Below the pieces are notes generated by a model. That model was not told the origin of the DNA, ran no database searches, and saw only the letters and a list, made by a program, of their open reading frames with translations. Of a DNA stretch of 64,000 bases, positions 24,001-36,701 are shown piece by piece (the stretch's first letter is position 1; each line of letters begins with the position of its first letter). This DNA is from Hirudo medicinalis (lineage: Eukaryota; Annelida; Clitellata; Hirudinida; Hirudinidae): the NCBI GenBank assembly GCA_011800805.1, contig MPNW01000476.1, positions 119,107 to 183,106 of the forward strand, written 5' to 3'. The position numbers were made by a program, and so were the translations under genes.

Positions 24001-27000
24001 TCCACTGTTTTGTTTGAGTTTAGCCATCTTTCAGGTGCCTTATGCATCCATGTAGAATATGAAGGCAATGTAACTACCCAGCCATTTATGTAGCACTCCC
24101 TGGAGGTGCAGGATGGGCTGTGAACACGACACCTAACGACTGCTGCTTTTTCAGTCCCACGCTTACAGGATTGCCAACCTGCATGATAAATTAATCTTTC
24201 TTTTACAATTGTTCTAGGCAAGTCTTGTGGAATACTATTACTTGTGGAAGAAGACCCCAGCCGCTTCGACCACACGTCCTCACAGACGACACCGAAGACC
24301 GGCCTTTAGGAGGCAGGCACCCACACCTACCCTGCCTCAGGGAGATGACAGTGAGCTTCTTTAAAATGTTCACTCTTCGCATAACAAAATTCATGTATGG
24401 TAATTGTGGTGATGTGAACAGCTATCAAGATAATAATTAAGACAAAGGCCTCATATTTCGATTGCACTCAAACATTCAGAGCACCATCAAAATATCCTTG
24501 AAAAGACTTGTTGAGTCAACTCGAGTCCATTTGATTCTTGTTGAGCAGAAGAATAAGCTTCTGTCTCCGAATCATTTTCTACAGTTTTTTGCTGACAGTC
24601 TCCTTGGTGACAGTGCAGCTTTTGATGTGTTAACTGTCGGTACAAGATGGCGTCTGATTTGTGATTGGTCGAGTGAATGAGTGCTTATTGGAGAGCATCA
24701 ATAGTTTTCGTCTTGGGTTTAGCAGTTAAGGTCATCGTAGGTGGTGGTGATAACCATCAAGCATTTGATTTAGATTTATATATGAATCTCTGGGTTAGAA
24801 TTCCTCTTAGGCTGCCTAAGTGATGATGGTGGTAGTGATTGATAATATTATAAACAAACAAATCAAACGTGTAATCACAAAAATTAATCTTGAAGTTTAA
24901 AATGATTAACGAGGAAAGCAGAAAGCAGTTGTTATCTGTGCTGGTATTTTGAATGTTTTATAAATTTACAACCTCATGGATGGGTGCAATTTGTAAACAT
25001 TAACAGAGAGTGTTGATTGTTTTTGTGAAATTTAAAATAATAACGAACTAAAACTGAGAAAGAGCCTGCACTTGGAAATCAGCGAATTCAGCTTACTGTC
25101 TTAATCCTTCTAGGATTAAATTTGATATTAGTTGATCCTTCTAATCTGTAAATGAAAAAAACGCGAAAGAATCTAGTCGTGGAAGTGTTGCATTTCTAGT
25201 CGTGCGTGATTGCACGTGATTGCACGACGGGGCTTCACTATAATCCTGTAATTTATTAGCAGTTCGTAATTATGCTCAACCGTTGCGCAGGTGAATGAAT
25301 GAGTGAATGCCAATGAATGAAATAATCAAAAGAACGGAATCGCCCCTTATTTTTTTAGTGAATGTTTTTAACAGCTCCATCATGTTCATCTCGTATTACA
25401 GCCAGGCTTCCTGTGTTTTATGTGCTTTGTGCGTGGAGGGGAAGGTTGTTTTTGAAGCAAACAAAGACAACATAAAAATAACTCTAAAAGAATAACCACC
25501 CCTGAGCAATTAAGGATTGGATGTAACTTTAGAGGAAAAGCTTTGTGCATTGATGCTGTGTGAATTGATGCGATGTACTTATGGGCGAGTGCGTATTATC
25601 TGTAATTTATGAAATTAAAGGTTCTTGTTAATGGATTAATCAGTTGATGAATCATATCTATTATTAATATTAATATTATTATTAGTAGAGTGATTAGTTG
25701 ATCTGAAGTGGCTTAATTTTTGTTGGAAGATCAATGTCCTGGACTCATGTAGTTGCTGGAAAATAATTGTCTGCTCAGATGATGTTTTTACTAAAAAAAA
25801 CAGAAACTGTGGATTGTTGTGACCCACTTTCATTGTTGTTGTTCTCATAGTTATATCGTTATAATTAGTACAATAAATCTGATATCAGTATCAGTTTTGT
25901 GCCATCTGCATTTACAATCTGCCTGATACTGTGATACAACATCTGCTGAGTGTTGGCAGAATTATTGCACGGACATGTATAAACTTCCATCCAATTGAAA
26001 TAATAAGACCAATAATAATAATAATAATAATAATGACATCTTGATTTTTCATCTGGGATCAATTGTATATAATTACATTTAGATGGATTGGACCATAGTG
26101 AATCTATTGTCTGTTAATTATTAATGCTGTCAAAAGTGCATTTTATTTGGTCTTTATATTCTCGAATGTATTTGAAGCTGAAAAGCCTGAGTTTGTTGGC
26201 ATGTGTCTTTGCAATCTGACTAAACTTTTCTGAAGCCTGGCTCAATTTGCATTTGGCTGGCTGTTTTAATTGAGCGAAAACACTGCAATTAGTTTCCACT
26301 TTTTCACCAGCTGACATGGAATTCATTAAAGTTTCTAACAATCCATCGAATTTGAATCTTCGTGACGGATGATGGGAAAATAAATTTGTATTAACGAGAT
26401 GCAATTGAGACTATTTGTGCTGAAGCTAGCAGTTCCAGGCAGTCTCTATCTCTCTCTCTATCTATCTTTTTCTTTATTTCTCTCTCTCTCTCTATGCTTA
26501 ATTGCATCTTATTATTGGCATCTCACCAATCATTCTCACTTGTATGGCATCATTTTTCACTCTGAATAAATATTATTGTTGTTATTTTATGGTCCATGCT
26601 GGGATGATGGTGACATTGATGTAATTATGTTTATTCTAATGATTGATGTGGCAGTTGTGCAAATGATTCAATGATGTTAATCTTATTATGAAAACCTGTG
26701 ATGATGATAATGATGATCGTATGAACTTGCATTCCAGTGGACGATGTGAGTTCGGCCAGCGAGGCTTCGGAGATGGAGTCCGAGGAGGAGTGTCAACAGA
26801 CGACCGGAGTTTCCAGCAACAGCAACCACAACCACCATGAAGTCAGCTCGTCCTGCAGTCGATGCTCGGTCACAAGTCAGTTTACACCTCGTCGAACTCT
26901 GATTTACCAGATTTACCGTTGGCCTTTCTTTTTTTGGCAGTCTTGATAATGCAAAATACTTAATGACTTTACACTGTGGTTATGATTTATGGCTGCTCGT

Positions 27001-30000
27001 AATTTATGGAGGCTCAGATTCTTTCTGACACAAAGAATCTTTTTAATGTATTTTTTTCTACAACTTTAAAATCTTTTAAAGCCCAGCCTTAACAGCCTTG
27101 GGCAAAATTTATGCATAACTTTCACTGCCAAGCATGATTTCATAAAAACTTGAAAATGTTAAATCATTCATTTTGATTCACGTCCTGCCTTTCAAACCAT
27201 CTGTGAGCAGAGTCCAGTCGCTGGTACGAGGCGGGCAAGGACTCGACGGTGTGTGCCGACTGTCACCATAGCGACGAGATGCTAATGAGCCAGAACGATG
27301 AGGAGGCTCCGCCCAACTGCGACCTCATCGGAGCCGTGGAAGATGACGTCACGAGGGTCGGAATGGACGAAGATGCACCTCCCTTCATGTTCAGACCGGT
27401 CAAAGAGGATGAGGTTGGTTCTTCAAAATCGATCGTTTTACTGTTAGGGATTTTTATTTGTAAGTTTTTTTGAAGAGTCACATTAGGTGTATTCCATGGA
27501 GGTGTTTGCAGTCTCTTCATAACACAATTGATGAGCACAGCTAAGATGCTTCCATCCATTTGTCTATTGACTGATAACCTAGCTTATCATTTTGATGATA
27601 ATAAACACATCAAAACACTTTTTGAACAAACATTCAATGAATTATAAAAAAAATTGGAATCCTAATTTGTATCGTAAATAACATTTATGATTTGTTTGAT
27701 TGTGCAGTGAGCATTAACGATGTTTTAACTCTCTTTTCGTTATTGAAGAAAATGTCTACTGAGGATTTGAGCTTGCCTCAAAATGGAAACAAGTCCCTGG
27801 TATCACCCCTCACCACAGAAACTGGTTAGTGAGAGAATTACTTGATTATTAATAATTAGGGATGTTTAATGTTTTTTCCAATTAGTTTTAAATCAGTGCC
27901 TCCAGGTGATCGTTGCTTAACTGGTATAACATGTAGTGATGATAACATGAGATTTTCCAGTTGGAGTTTTTCTCCGGAATGTTTTTGTTGACACCCCGGC
28001 ATTCTTGATTCCAAAACAGAGCCGGGACTGAACAATGAAGACGCCACAACTCCTGCTGCGTCTCCAGTGGATTCCAAAGAGAATGTGGCCAGCATCCTCA
28101 GTGCCAAGGAGGAAGTGACAGTGAAGGATGAGAGCGAGGAACTCAAGAAAGGCATTCAATCTCTTCTCATGGCTAACAATGAAGAGGTGAGTTGCTATTC
28201 ATCCATGTCTTGTCATCAATGTATTTGAAATTTAAGTCACTTTGTTGCTCTTACAGGATCAGAACATTATGCCAAAGAAATTGGAACAAGCCATTAAGAC
28301 TGAGGAAAAGATGAAGGCAAGTCTTAATAAGCTTTACTTATCTCATAAGACACTTATTTTTTTTTAAATCATTAGATTTACATAACTGCCAATTTGAAAT
28401 AAATGTATGTGCAGGTGGAATCATTAATTGAAGAACCTACGGAAAGTTCAAAGTGGTTTGGATTTCCAAGCAGCTTCACCCCTACCAGTTCCTTTCCATC
28501 GCAGCAATCTGTTGCGCCACCTCCTTTGCCTAGTGTCGCTCCTCCATCCATCTTTGATGTCAAGCCCCCAAGAGCGGTGGCAAGTGTGGCCCCTACCTTC
28601 CAAGATGCTCCCTCTTTGAGCCAACAATCAGTTCCTTCTTTCCAACTCCAGAATTCTCCTGTTGTTCCATCTTCAAATCATCAGCAGAGCTCTTTCCGTC
28701 TTCCGTCTCCCCACGATATCTGCTCAGTAAGAAGGCATGTTTCGTTGCCTTTGACCACCTCCTCCTACCCCACCTCCACCCATGGCCACTCTGCCCTTTA
28801 TGCTCCTCAGACGTCATCTCACCTTCCTCCATCTCCCACACCTTTTCTTCCAGCATCCACTTCAAGCTTTCTACCCCACCTGGCTGCTCCATCATCTTAT
28901 CATCAGCCCGTTCCCGTTACCCCATCAGCATTCTCATCCACCTCAGCCATGCCAGAAGACATGAGCATTAGGAAAAGAGAGACACCTATGAGCAACATGG
29001 AAAGACCTGTCAGCAATTCCTCCAGCTACAAAAACATGGCTCCACCCTCATCGCAACAGCAGCAACAACAACAGCAGCAGCAGCCGATATGTCATAACAT
29101 ATCTGATGACGACGACGATGAAGATGATTGCAATGTTACAAGAAGCCCCAGTCCTGAGCCAACGCCTGCCAGTGATCAGGTGTATGACTCAACAAATTCT
29201 ATGTTAGTGCTTGCTTTTAAACTTGTCAATTTTCATTTTCCTGATGGATATCTGGTAAAAACTGGGCAAATCGTTTTCTTTAAAGTTTCATAAGGAGATG
29301 GAACAGAGGCCAAAACACCTGCTCCAGGTGTGACTTTGAATTCATCCCCTCCAAAAATAGCAACTGGGCCATCAGAAAAGAAGAAAAGATGATGCAGAAA
29401 AGTGCACCCAGCAGCAGCAGCAACAGTCATCATCATCATCATCATCATCAGCCCCATCACAACAAGAGCACGTCCCACCATTCCGTACTCAAGGATGGAA
29501 GGAGAGATGGAAGAAAAGAAGAAGACAAGAACAAATCTCCTATGACCAACAGGTCTTCCGATGCTCAGATAACCAGCTCCCTCATCGGTGGATCACACCA
29601 CCTGCCACCATTTGCAGGTCCTTCTGATAGGATGCCATCGAGACCAGGGTTGTTCCATGACCCAACCCCTGCCCTGAGTCAGTTATCAGCATATGCTAGG
29701 CCTCACATAGGTTGACTTGTTTAGTAAATATGGTAAAAATGCATGAATCGAAACTGATGCTCAACATGTTTCTTCCAGGAAATCAGAGGTGCTTGAATTA
29801 CAGCCTGCCTCCTCCGCATTCCATGGAGCCCTACTTCCGGATGCCCGGAATGTACCCTCCGGGATCCAGGGACGTGTTAGTACTCTATTCGACCTGGATC
29901 ACTATTTGTTGTTTTGTTTGTTGATGGATGACTAAGATTCATTATTTCAAATATTTATGTTCTTCTAAATTCTAGGCTTGAAATGGACATTGACAAGCAC

Positions 30001-31614
30001 CTCTGGGAGAGGGACTTGAGGGACAGAGACTTTCGAGAGATGGAATTCATGGAAAAGATGAAGCAGGAGATGGAACTCAAGTCTGCAGCAGCAGCCGGTA
30101 TCCACATTTAGATGCCGACATTATTTGGATTTCTCATCACAAACATTCGAAGATTATTACATGGATTTTTGTTCTGTTTCAGGATTCGACCGACTATCTC
30201 ACATTCCCAGCGATCCAATTTGGGCGGACATGCAGAGAAGGTTCATGAACAGTCAACTGGCACTCTCGGCAACTGCCCCTCCCCCTCCTGGCCACCTGCC
30301 CGGCATCTTCCAACCGGCTGGAAACCTCTCGGCAGAGTTGATACAGAGAGAAAGATTGGAACGTATGCATCTGCAGAATGTTAAAATCGCTTTAATTTGT
30401 TCGTACTTGCAATCGTTTGTGCACCGAGCTCGCAAGCACTGTCTTCGGCTTTTCGTATTTATTCACTTTTTTTGACAAATTTTTTTCACTGACAACAAGC
30501 TTAAGCTAGTTTCGTGTTTAATCCAGTGGTTAAAACAAAGTCGTTAATCTAGGTTTTAACCAATCATCGCTTTGATCTTCAATTTATTTATTTGATTGCA
30601 CAGAATTGGCTCGAATAGGAAGCCAAGAGCAGATGGCAGCTGCGGCAAGGGACGGGGCACTGCTTCAAATCTACCAGAGATATGCCCAAGACCCTGTCAT
30701 GCTTCAGCGACAGATCCAAGCCTACATGGCCAACAAGGCTCAAGAGAGTGTTCATCTCGTGTATCACTTTGCAAGTGAGGACTGATTATTTATCAACTAA
30801 TGAATTTTATTTTTTATTATTGGATTATTCTCTTTACATTTATTTTTATTCATTCATTCATTCATTCGTACCGGAACTAAGGATGATGGTCTCGTACCGA
30901 TAGGCAAAGGAAGGGTAACAAATAGAAACCATTTATCTATTTATTATTTATCATTTATCTATTCTTAACTTTCACTGCTATTTTGGCTAACGAATTCAAG
31001 CCTCGGTCATTCTTCAGAGGCAGATCCTCTCGCATCGGCTGTGAGTCAGGCATCTGGCATGGGCGGGACGTCAGCCAATGGACTCCCGTCGGGACACATT
31101 CCCCCGCCACCTGCGGCTCTGCACTCCATACCCCAGAATCACCCATTCTTGGCATTTGCCAGAGACCAGGAGAGGATATACATGGAGCTTCTTTCAAGAC
31201 CTCCGTACAGCACCGACCCTATGCTGGCCCAACAGGTGCTCAGCAATGTTAGTATCGAGTGATGATTTGAGTTATAAATTATGACTAACGTTAATGATAA
31301 TACAATTATTTATTATGAACTTGATGATGATGGTTTTCATGAACTCCAACTTCTTAGAGCTTCGGCATGATCAGGAAGGTAGGAATTTAGTGGAGGAGTG
31401 CAAGATTTTCTTTTATTAAGTCCAATTGCAGGGATGGATGAAGTTCATATTATTTAATAGCCTTAAAATGCCTGGTGCATGATTGTACGGCAATAGTACT
31501 TAAAGGTGGTTTGTTCATTGCCAGCTGACTGCCCAAGCAGCTGCACAGCAGGAGGCTCTCCAGCGACAACTGGCCTTGGAAAGGGACTATCCAGGGAACC
31601 CTATGCTCCACTGA
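21099..31614 (+). CDS. RERE: Atrophin / RERE-type nuclear receptor corepressor
   Basis: Chromatin corepressor recruiting histone deacetylases. Visible exons: 21099-21153, 22579-22703, 23517-23616, 23691-23789, 23873-23953, 24218-24350, 26738-26875, 27211-27413, 27749-27824, 28020-28186, 28257-28316, 28415-29202, 29295-29710, 29779-29851 (or 29873), 29976-30097, 30183-30362, 30604-30774, 31018-31235, 31525-31614; about 1097 residues. Domains: ELM2 ([33 protein letters not shown]), SANT (RWSDEDA to [13 protein letters not shown], then HRRHRR), GATA-like finger (CSRCSVT to VCADC), acidic [12 protein letters not shown], a long Pro/Ser/Gln-rich region, then the atrophin C-terminus ([28 protein letters not shown]). 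One intron (28317) uses a GC donor. The junction after 29779 keeps phase only with a weak donor at 29852. No N-terminal start or BAH domain was found, so the 5' end is incomplete. Convergent with the RhoGEF. Confidence 0.92.
26447..26495. repeat. TCTC/TATC-rich low-complexity tract
   Basis: Run of TCTC and TATC units within an atrophin intron. Confidence 0.8.
29050..29094 (+). repeat. Glutamine-encoding CAG/CAA run in atrophin
   Basis: Mixed CAG and CAA codons encode about ten consecutive glutamines, followed by an aspartate/glutamate run (29104-29130) and, in the next exon, a histidine run (29427-29452). Confidence 0.9.
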
Positions 31615-33705
31615 GTCGGTCGACCGTGGACGTCTTAACTGCAAAGTTACTGAACAAGATGGAACAAGGTGCAGATAGAAATTGTGAATTAATCGAGAAA
31701 CGATTCGTACAATTTGGAATCGTTCGTGCTCTGCTCGCGATCTTCGGATGTCGCAATAAGAGAGATTATTTTTGTTGCGACGTCTGCTGTTCATCGTGTT
31801 TTTATTACGTGTTTCTTACGCGCACTTTTCTGAACTGTCCACTTCCTTTAACGTCGACGTTGTTGATATTCTTAAAAACACTTTCATTTGCCAGAGGTAT
31901 GTGTCTGTCTGTATGTGCTTTCCCAGCTAAATGTTACTTCCTAGCCTATTTGTGAAAATGACAGAAACATGTGTTACTTGTAAATAATTAATTCTTAAAC
32001 ACAGGACTGCAACAAAACATTGCAACGGTAGTACTAGTTGTTATCTCATGGAAAACTTTTCGATTTTGAAAGATGTTATTTGCACAAACAGATTTGTGAC
32101 CGATAAATTTAGGTTGGAGGTGATTAGAGGCAGGTCTGCATTTTAATGTGAATGGAATCACGAATGCCTTCTTGGGTGGTGACGTTGGATTTGTCCAGTA
32201 AGACTTAACGAGGTATAACCATTTTGCACGACTGAATCATGATCCCCGAAATGATTTTATTTCTTGGGTTTCAATAAAAAAATCTTATGGGTTTCTTTTA
32301 ATGGCCGACTGGTGATTATTCTAGCTCTGGGATTGTTAATATTGGTTATAAACATTATTTAGAAATAAATTTAACTTTTAATTGCTGGGGGCGGTAACTC
32401 TGGAACTGAAATTAATCAATTAAGGTGCAGATTAAAATATTGCTAACATGGGCAGTAATAGCTAATTTATATAGCGCTTGGTACGAACGACGCCTAAAAG
32501 TCAAAATTCCAAACTTCATGGCTGAAAAGTTGTTTACAGCTTCTAAACTCATAAATTTAAAAAAAATACAGAAATTTCTGTCCGAAAGATAGATTTCGAA
32601 TCAGATGATCGAGTTTGAAGTGTTTCCCATTCGTGTTTTGTGCGCTTTATGTCCGTGGGAACATTTCTCTTTCAGTTTTAAACACTTTGCTATTAAAATT
32701 CCTCTCATATTTATGCTATTTATTTATTTATGTCGTAAAACAGTTTCTAGAAATTTGATTCCAACGTCGCATTAACTTCAACCTGTTGGTAATTGCAATT
32801 GATTGATCCGCAAATCGATGAAAAGAGTAAATATATTGATTGAACTCCACGCGCGGCAACATCGGAAATATTACAAGCGTTTAAGTTTCATAAAGCTTTA
32901 CTACTTTTAAACGAAGGAGAAACTTAGAATTTGGAAATCGGCCGCTAAAATTATCGTAAACTCTTTCCATCCTCATATTTCATCGAGGATGATTCGAAAA
33001 GCTTGACTTAAGTGACGATGACTTAAATATTGCAATGACTTAAGTGACTTGAGTGCACATCTCCGAAGGCACCGTTGTTATGCATCGTAATAAATCAACA
33101 TCGCAAAAAGTTGCATAATTTGCAGGCACTGTCAGTGTACAAGCATCATCATCTTCTCTACGTTATCACACCCAGCATTTGAACACTAGAATGACGATGT
33201 CCAAGCATTACCGCATGTTGAAAAAATTGAATAATAAATGCTTAATATTGAATATAAATGTAAATAACAAACATTTCGATAATTCCTCCAATGGAAGGCA
33301 CACGATTTTGATATTTTTTTTTAAAGTTGTACTTTGAGTTAGTTTGAGCTTCTTCCATCTTGCTCTCCATTGCAGCGCCGGTGGAGCTCTTTCCTGGGAG
33401 GCGGCACGTTGTTTCCAGTTGCTCTGCAACACCGGGATGCACTATTTACGCTCCCATCTGCAGATTCTTTGTGTTCTAGTGAACTGGAAGCGTAATTGCA
33501 ACCACATAAACATTAACAACATAACCATTTTATACTTAGTATGTTTTGGCATTGTTTTTTTTACCATTTAAATATCTGTGCACTTGTGGCAGTTACGCTA
33601 AGGTATGGCATTACAAATGGGATAACAGAGACTCTATCCCCTGGGAATGGCTAAATAAATGGTAAAAAAAAGCGCTATTGAATGAGCGTGTTCTGCTCGA
33701 GATTT
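31615..33705. other. Intergenic between convergent atrophin and RhoGEF genes
   Basis: Atrophin 3' UTR followed by AT-rich sequence. Around 32460-32490 the text TTATATAGCGCTTGG resembles the 3' ends of some invertebrate retroposons. A plus-strand frame through 31506-31955 overlaps the last atrophin exon in another frame and is not a gene. Nothing else supported. Confidence 0.55.
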
Positions 33706-36380
33706 TCAAAGGGTGATTTTATAAGGTGCTTTAAAAAAATAGCTGTAATTTTTAGTTTCATCACCTTTTGACTGAGTGGAAGATTGAAATAAACTCGACA
33801 TCGGCACAGAAATTGCTCTTTTCTCTGCCATCTCCTTCGAGCAAAGCAGGGGTACTGAAAGTTCAGAGCAAGGTTTGAAGTCAAAGATGTTGGGCAGAGA
33901 CCTTGAGGCAGATCTATATGTACACTGAGATCTGAAATCAGGACACGAGGTCACGTCGAAATATCCGGCAATGAGGAACTCCAGCGGTGTCTGGGTAGAA
34001 GCTTCCAGAAAGACGAGAGTCTTGTGCCGGTGAGGAGCTTTGCTCCAGGGCGGAAATTCGTTCGTTGTGGAGCGTGGAGGCGACGGAAGACCGGAGTACT
34101 CCTCTGGGAGGTAGCACATGTGGAATTCTTCATCGAGCTCGCGATTTGATTCGCTGGCTTCCGAGGTGCTGGTCTTTCTGGTTTTGTTGTCGGCCAACTC
34201 AGAGTTGGACTCGTCCTCGCAGCTCTGAAGCAGTTCGCTGTCAGTTTCTTCACTGCTTCCTTCGGTGCTTTTTGGCGTCATCAAGGAATCCTTATTGTCA
34301 GGAATGGCGTCAACTTCGGAAATGGTAGCGTCGCTTCTCTCGGCACTCGACTCCACTGGAGTTGTGCTCGTTAATGCGGCTGCTCCATCTTGTTGGTCGC
34401 CTTTGTAAAGTACTTGTGATTGCGAGGCATTTGGTTCTTTTTCCTGGCAGGCCATTTTGTTGCTGTTACTTTCTTTCGAGGTAGTTGTTAGTGCCAGTGC
34501 ATCGCAGATCGATGGTTGTCGCAGCGTCAACATGGGAATGGTTTTTCCATCCTCCGGACCGATGATTCCCTCCGAATAAGTCTGAAATTTTGAGGCGAAA
34601 TCAGGTTCAGAATTGCTTTTGTCTGGAACGATGATTTCAACTTCACTTGAGATCGGTTTCGGAGGATTTACATCCAGACTCGTTTTCGAACCGCCAGACT
34701 CCAAGTTGAGATTGGAGCTGTCGGAATTCTTCCCAGAGCTCGGAGTCTCTGCATCCGTCTCTGTGTGAGATTCTCCAAGATTCCAGTTCAGTTTCACCGG
34801 AACAGTTGCATCTCCTTCCGATACGCCTGGAAAAGAAGAAGAAAGCAGAGCTGTGGTCAGGGACTCGAGGTCCCTTATCGGGTCAGAAGAATGTCTCCTA
34901 TGGTGGCTGATGGAGGGTCGCTTAGAGGACATCTTTGAGTGGACGACAGTGGTCGTGGAGTCTTCTTGAGTGTTGTGGAGGTCGTAGCTGGATGACGACA
35001 ACCTGTTAGTACTGCTTTCCTTGGCCGCATCATCGACTGTTTTCAATTAAGGTAATTAAATGAAGAAAAGCGGATTTAAAATTTAAGGTGATAATTACTT
35101 TTTTTAAATTTATCTTTTTGTAGTTTATTTAACGTAATATTGAGAAACATTTCATTTCTGAATCCTATTGATAAAAATATTTATAAATGCTAAACATCGA
35201 CAATAAAATAACTTTTTTTAAAATATGCTCTTAAAAGAAAAGATAGAATGCGCTTCATAAATTCGATCCACTCACGTGAATCCTGCCCCTTTTCACTTAT
35301 GGAGTTGTGGAGGACCTTTCTTTTTATTCTCTCGCTTGAAATCTTCCGATCAAACACTTCCGCCGCAGCCTCACTGCCAAAGAGAGAGGGCACGGACAGC
35401 TGCGAACGATACTGGATCGCTGAGGGGTCATCGAGGTCGGTGTCACAGGGGTACCTGTAGGGCTCTTGGGATTCTCTGAGCAGGAGCCCTGCGTCACAAG
35501 ATCCTCCTCTCTCGTGGTCACGTGACTTCTGAGATTCGAAATTGTCTCTCCTCTCTTGGAAATCTCTCTGTGAGGGAAATTACTGATAATATCATGATTA
35601 GTAATTATTTCAGTTATTGATTATAATAATAATTATTATTATTATGCTAATTAATATGAGTTCTTATTAAATTATTACCATAATTTAATTACATTATTAT
35701 ACTATTATCATAATATAGTAATATTATTATCACTACCATCATCACCATCGTTATCCAAGTTAGCCTCAGCTGTCAGAGATTAGATGCTTATTATGTTGAA
35801 GCTTGAAAAGAAGTCCGATAAGAAAGCATTGAAAGGCAAAAAAAAGCCGACTTAGTCACAGAACTAAATTTATTTCTTAAAATTTATTATTTAGCACAGT
35901 TAAAACGTTTATTTTCAATACATTATCTGTATTGAAATATCGATAATGATAATAATGATCATCATATTTTCATAAAATGATAAATGTCTTAATAAAAATG
36001 TTATTAATATAATATATATGTATATATATATATATATATATTTATTTATTTATCAATAGAGTAAGAACAACACAAGAAGTTAGACTCAAATCCAGGACTT
36101 ATGTTAAAATGCCAAGTAATTTTTATTATAATTGGTGTTATTAAGTAATAATAATAATTATTATTATTATTGTGATATTAATTAATGTTATTAATTATGA
36201 AGTGATTCATGATTGATATTAATAATTAATAGTCATAATTATGTTATTATTCACAGGTAGTAATCAAGTTTAACTTGATTGCATCCACTGGCGCCAACTC
36301 CTCTGCACACCTTGAATCACTTATCTCCCCAACACGTCTCAAGGTTATCTTTTAGTTATTATTGTTATTATTGTTGGTGC

Positions 36381-36419
<39 letters not shown>

Positions 36420-36444
36420 CATCATCGTCATCACCATCACCATC

Positions 36445-36475
<31 letters not shown>

Positions 36476-36479
36476 CCAC

Positions 36480-36533
<54 letters not shown>

Positions 36534-36607
36534 TATTTCCTATTGTCATTGCTGTTAGTATTGNCAGCGCGATCATCATCATCATCATCATCATTCATCC
36601 ATCATCA

Positions 36608-36667
<60 letters not shown>

Positions 36668-36668
36668 G

Positions 36669-36701
<33 letters not shown>

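Noticed and set aside
31506..31955. 149-codon plus-strand frame at the end of atrophin
   Set aside because: It overlaps the last atrophin exon in another frame. The atrophin frame ends at 31614 with a family-like C-terminus; the longer frame has no recognisable motif.
33208..33571. Overlapping small frames on both strands near 33.2-33.6 kb
   Set aside because: No splice context, no domain and no start that distinguishes one frame; treated as intergenic.
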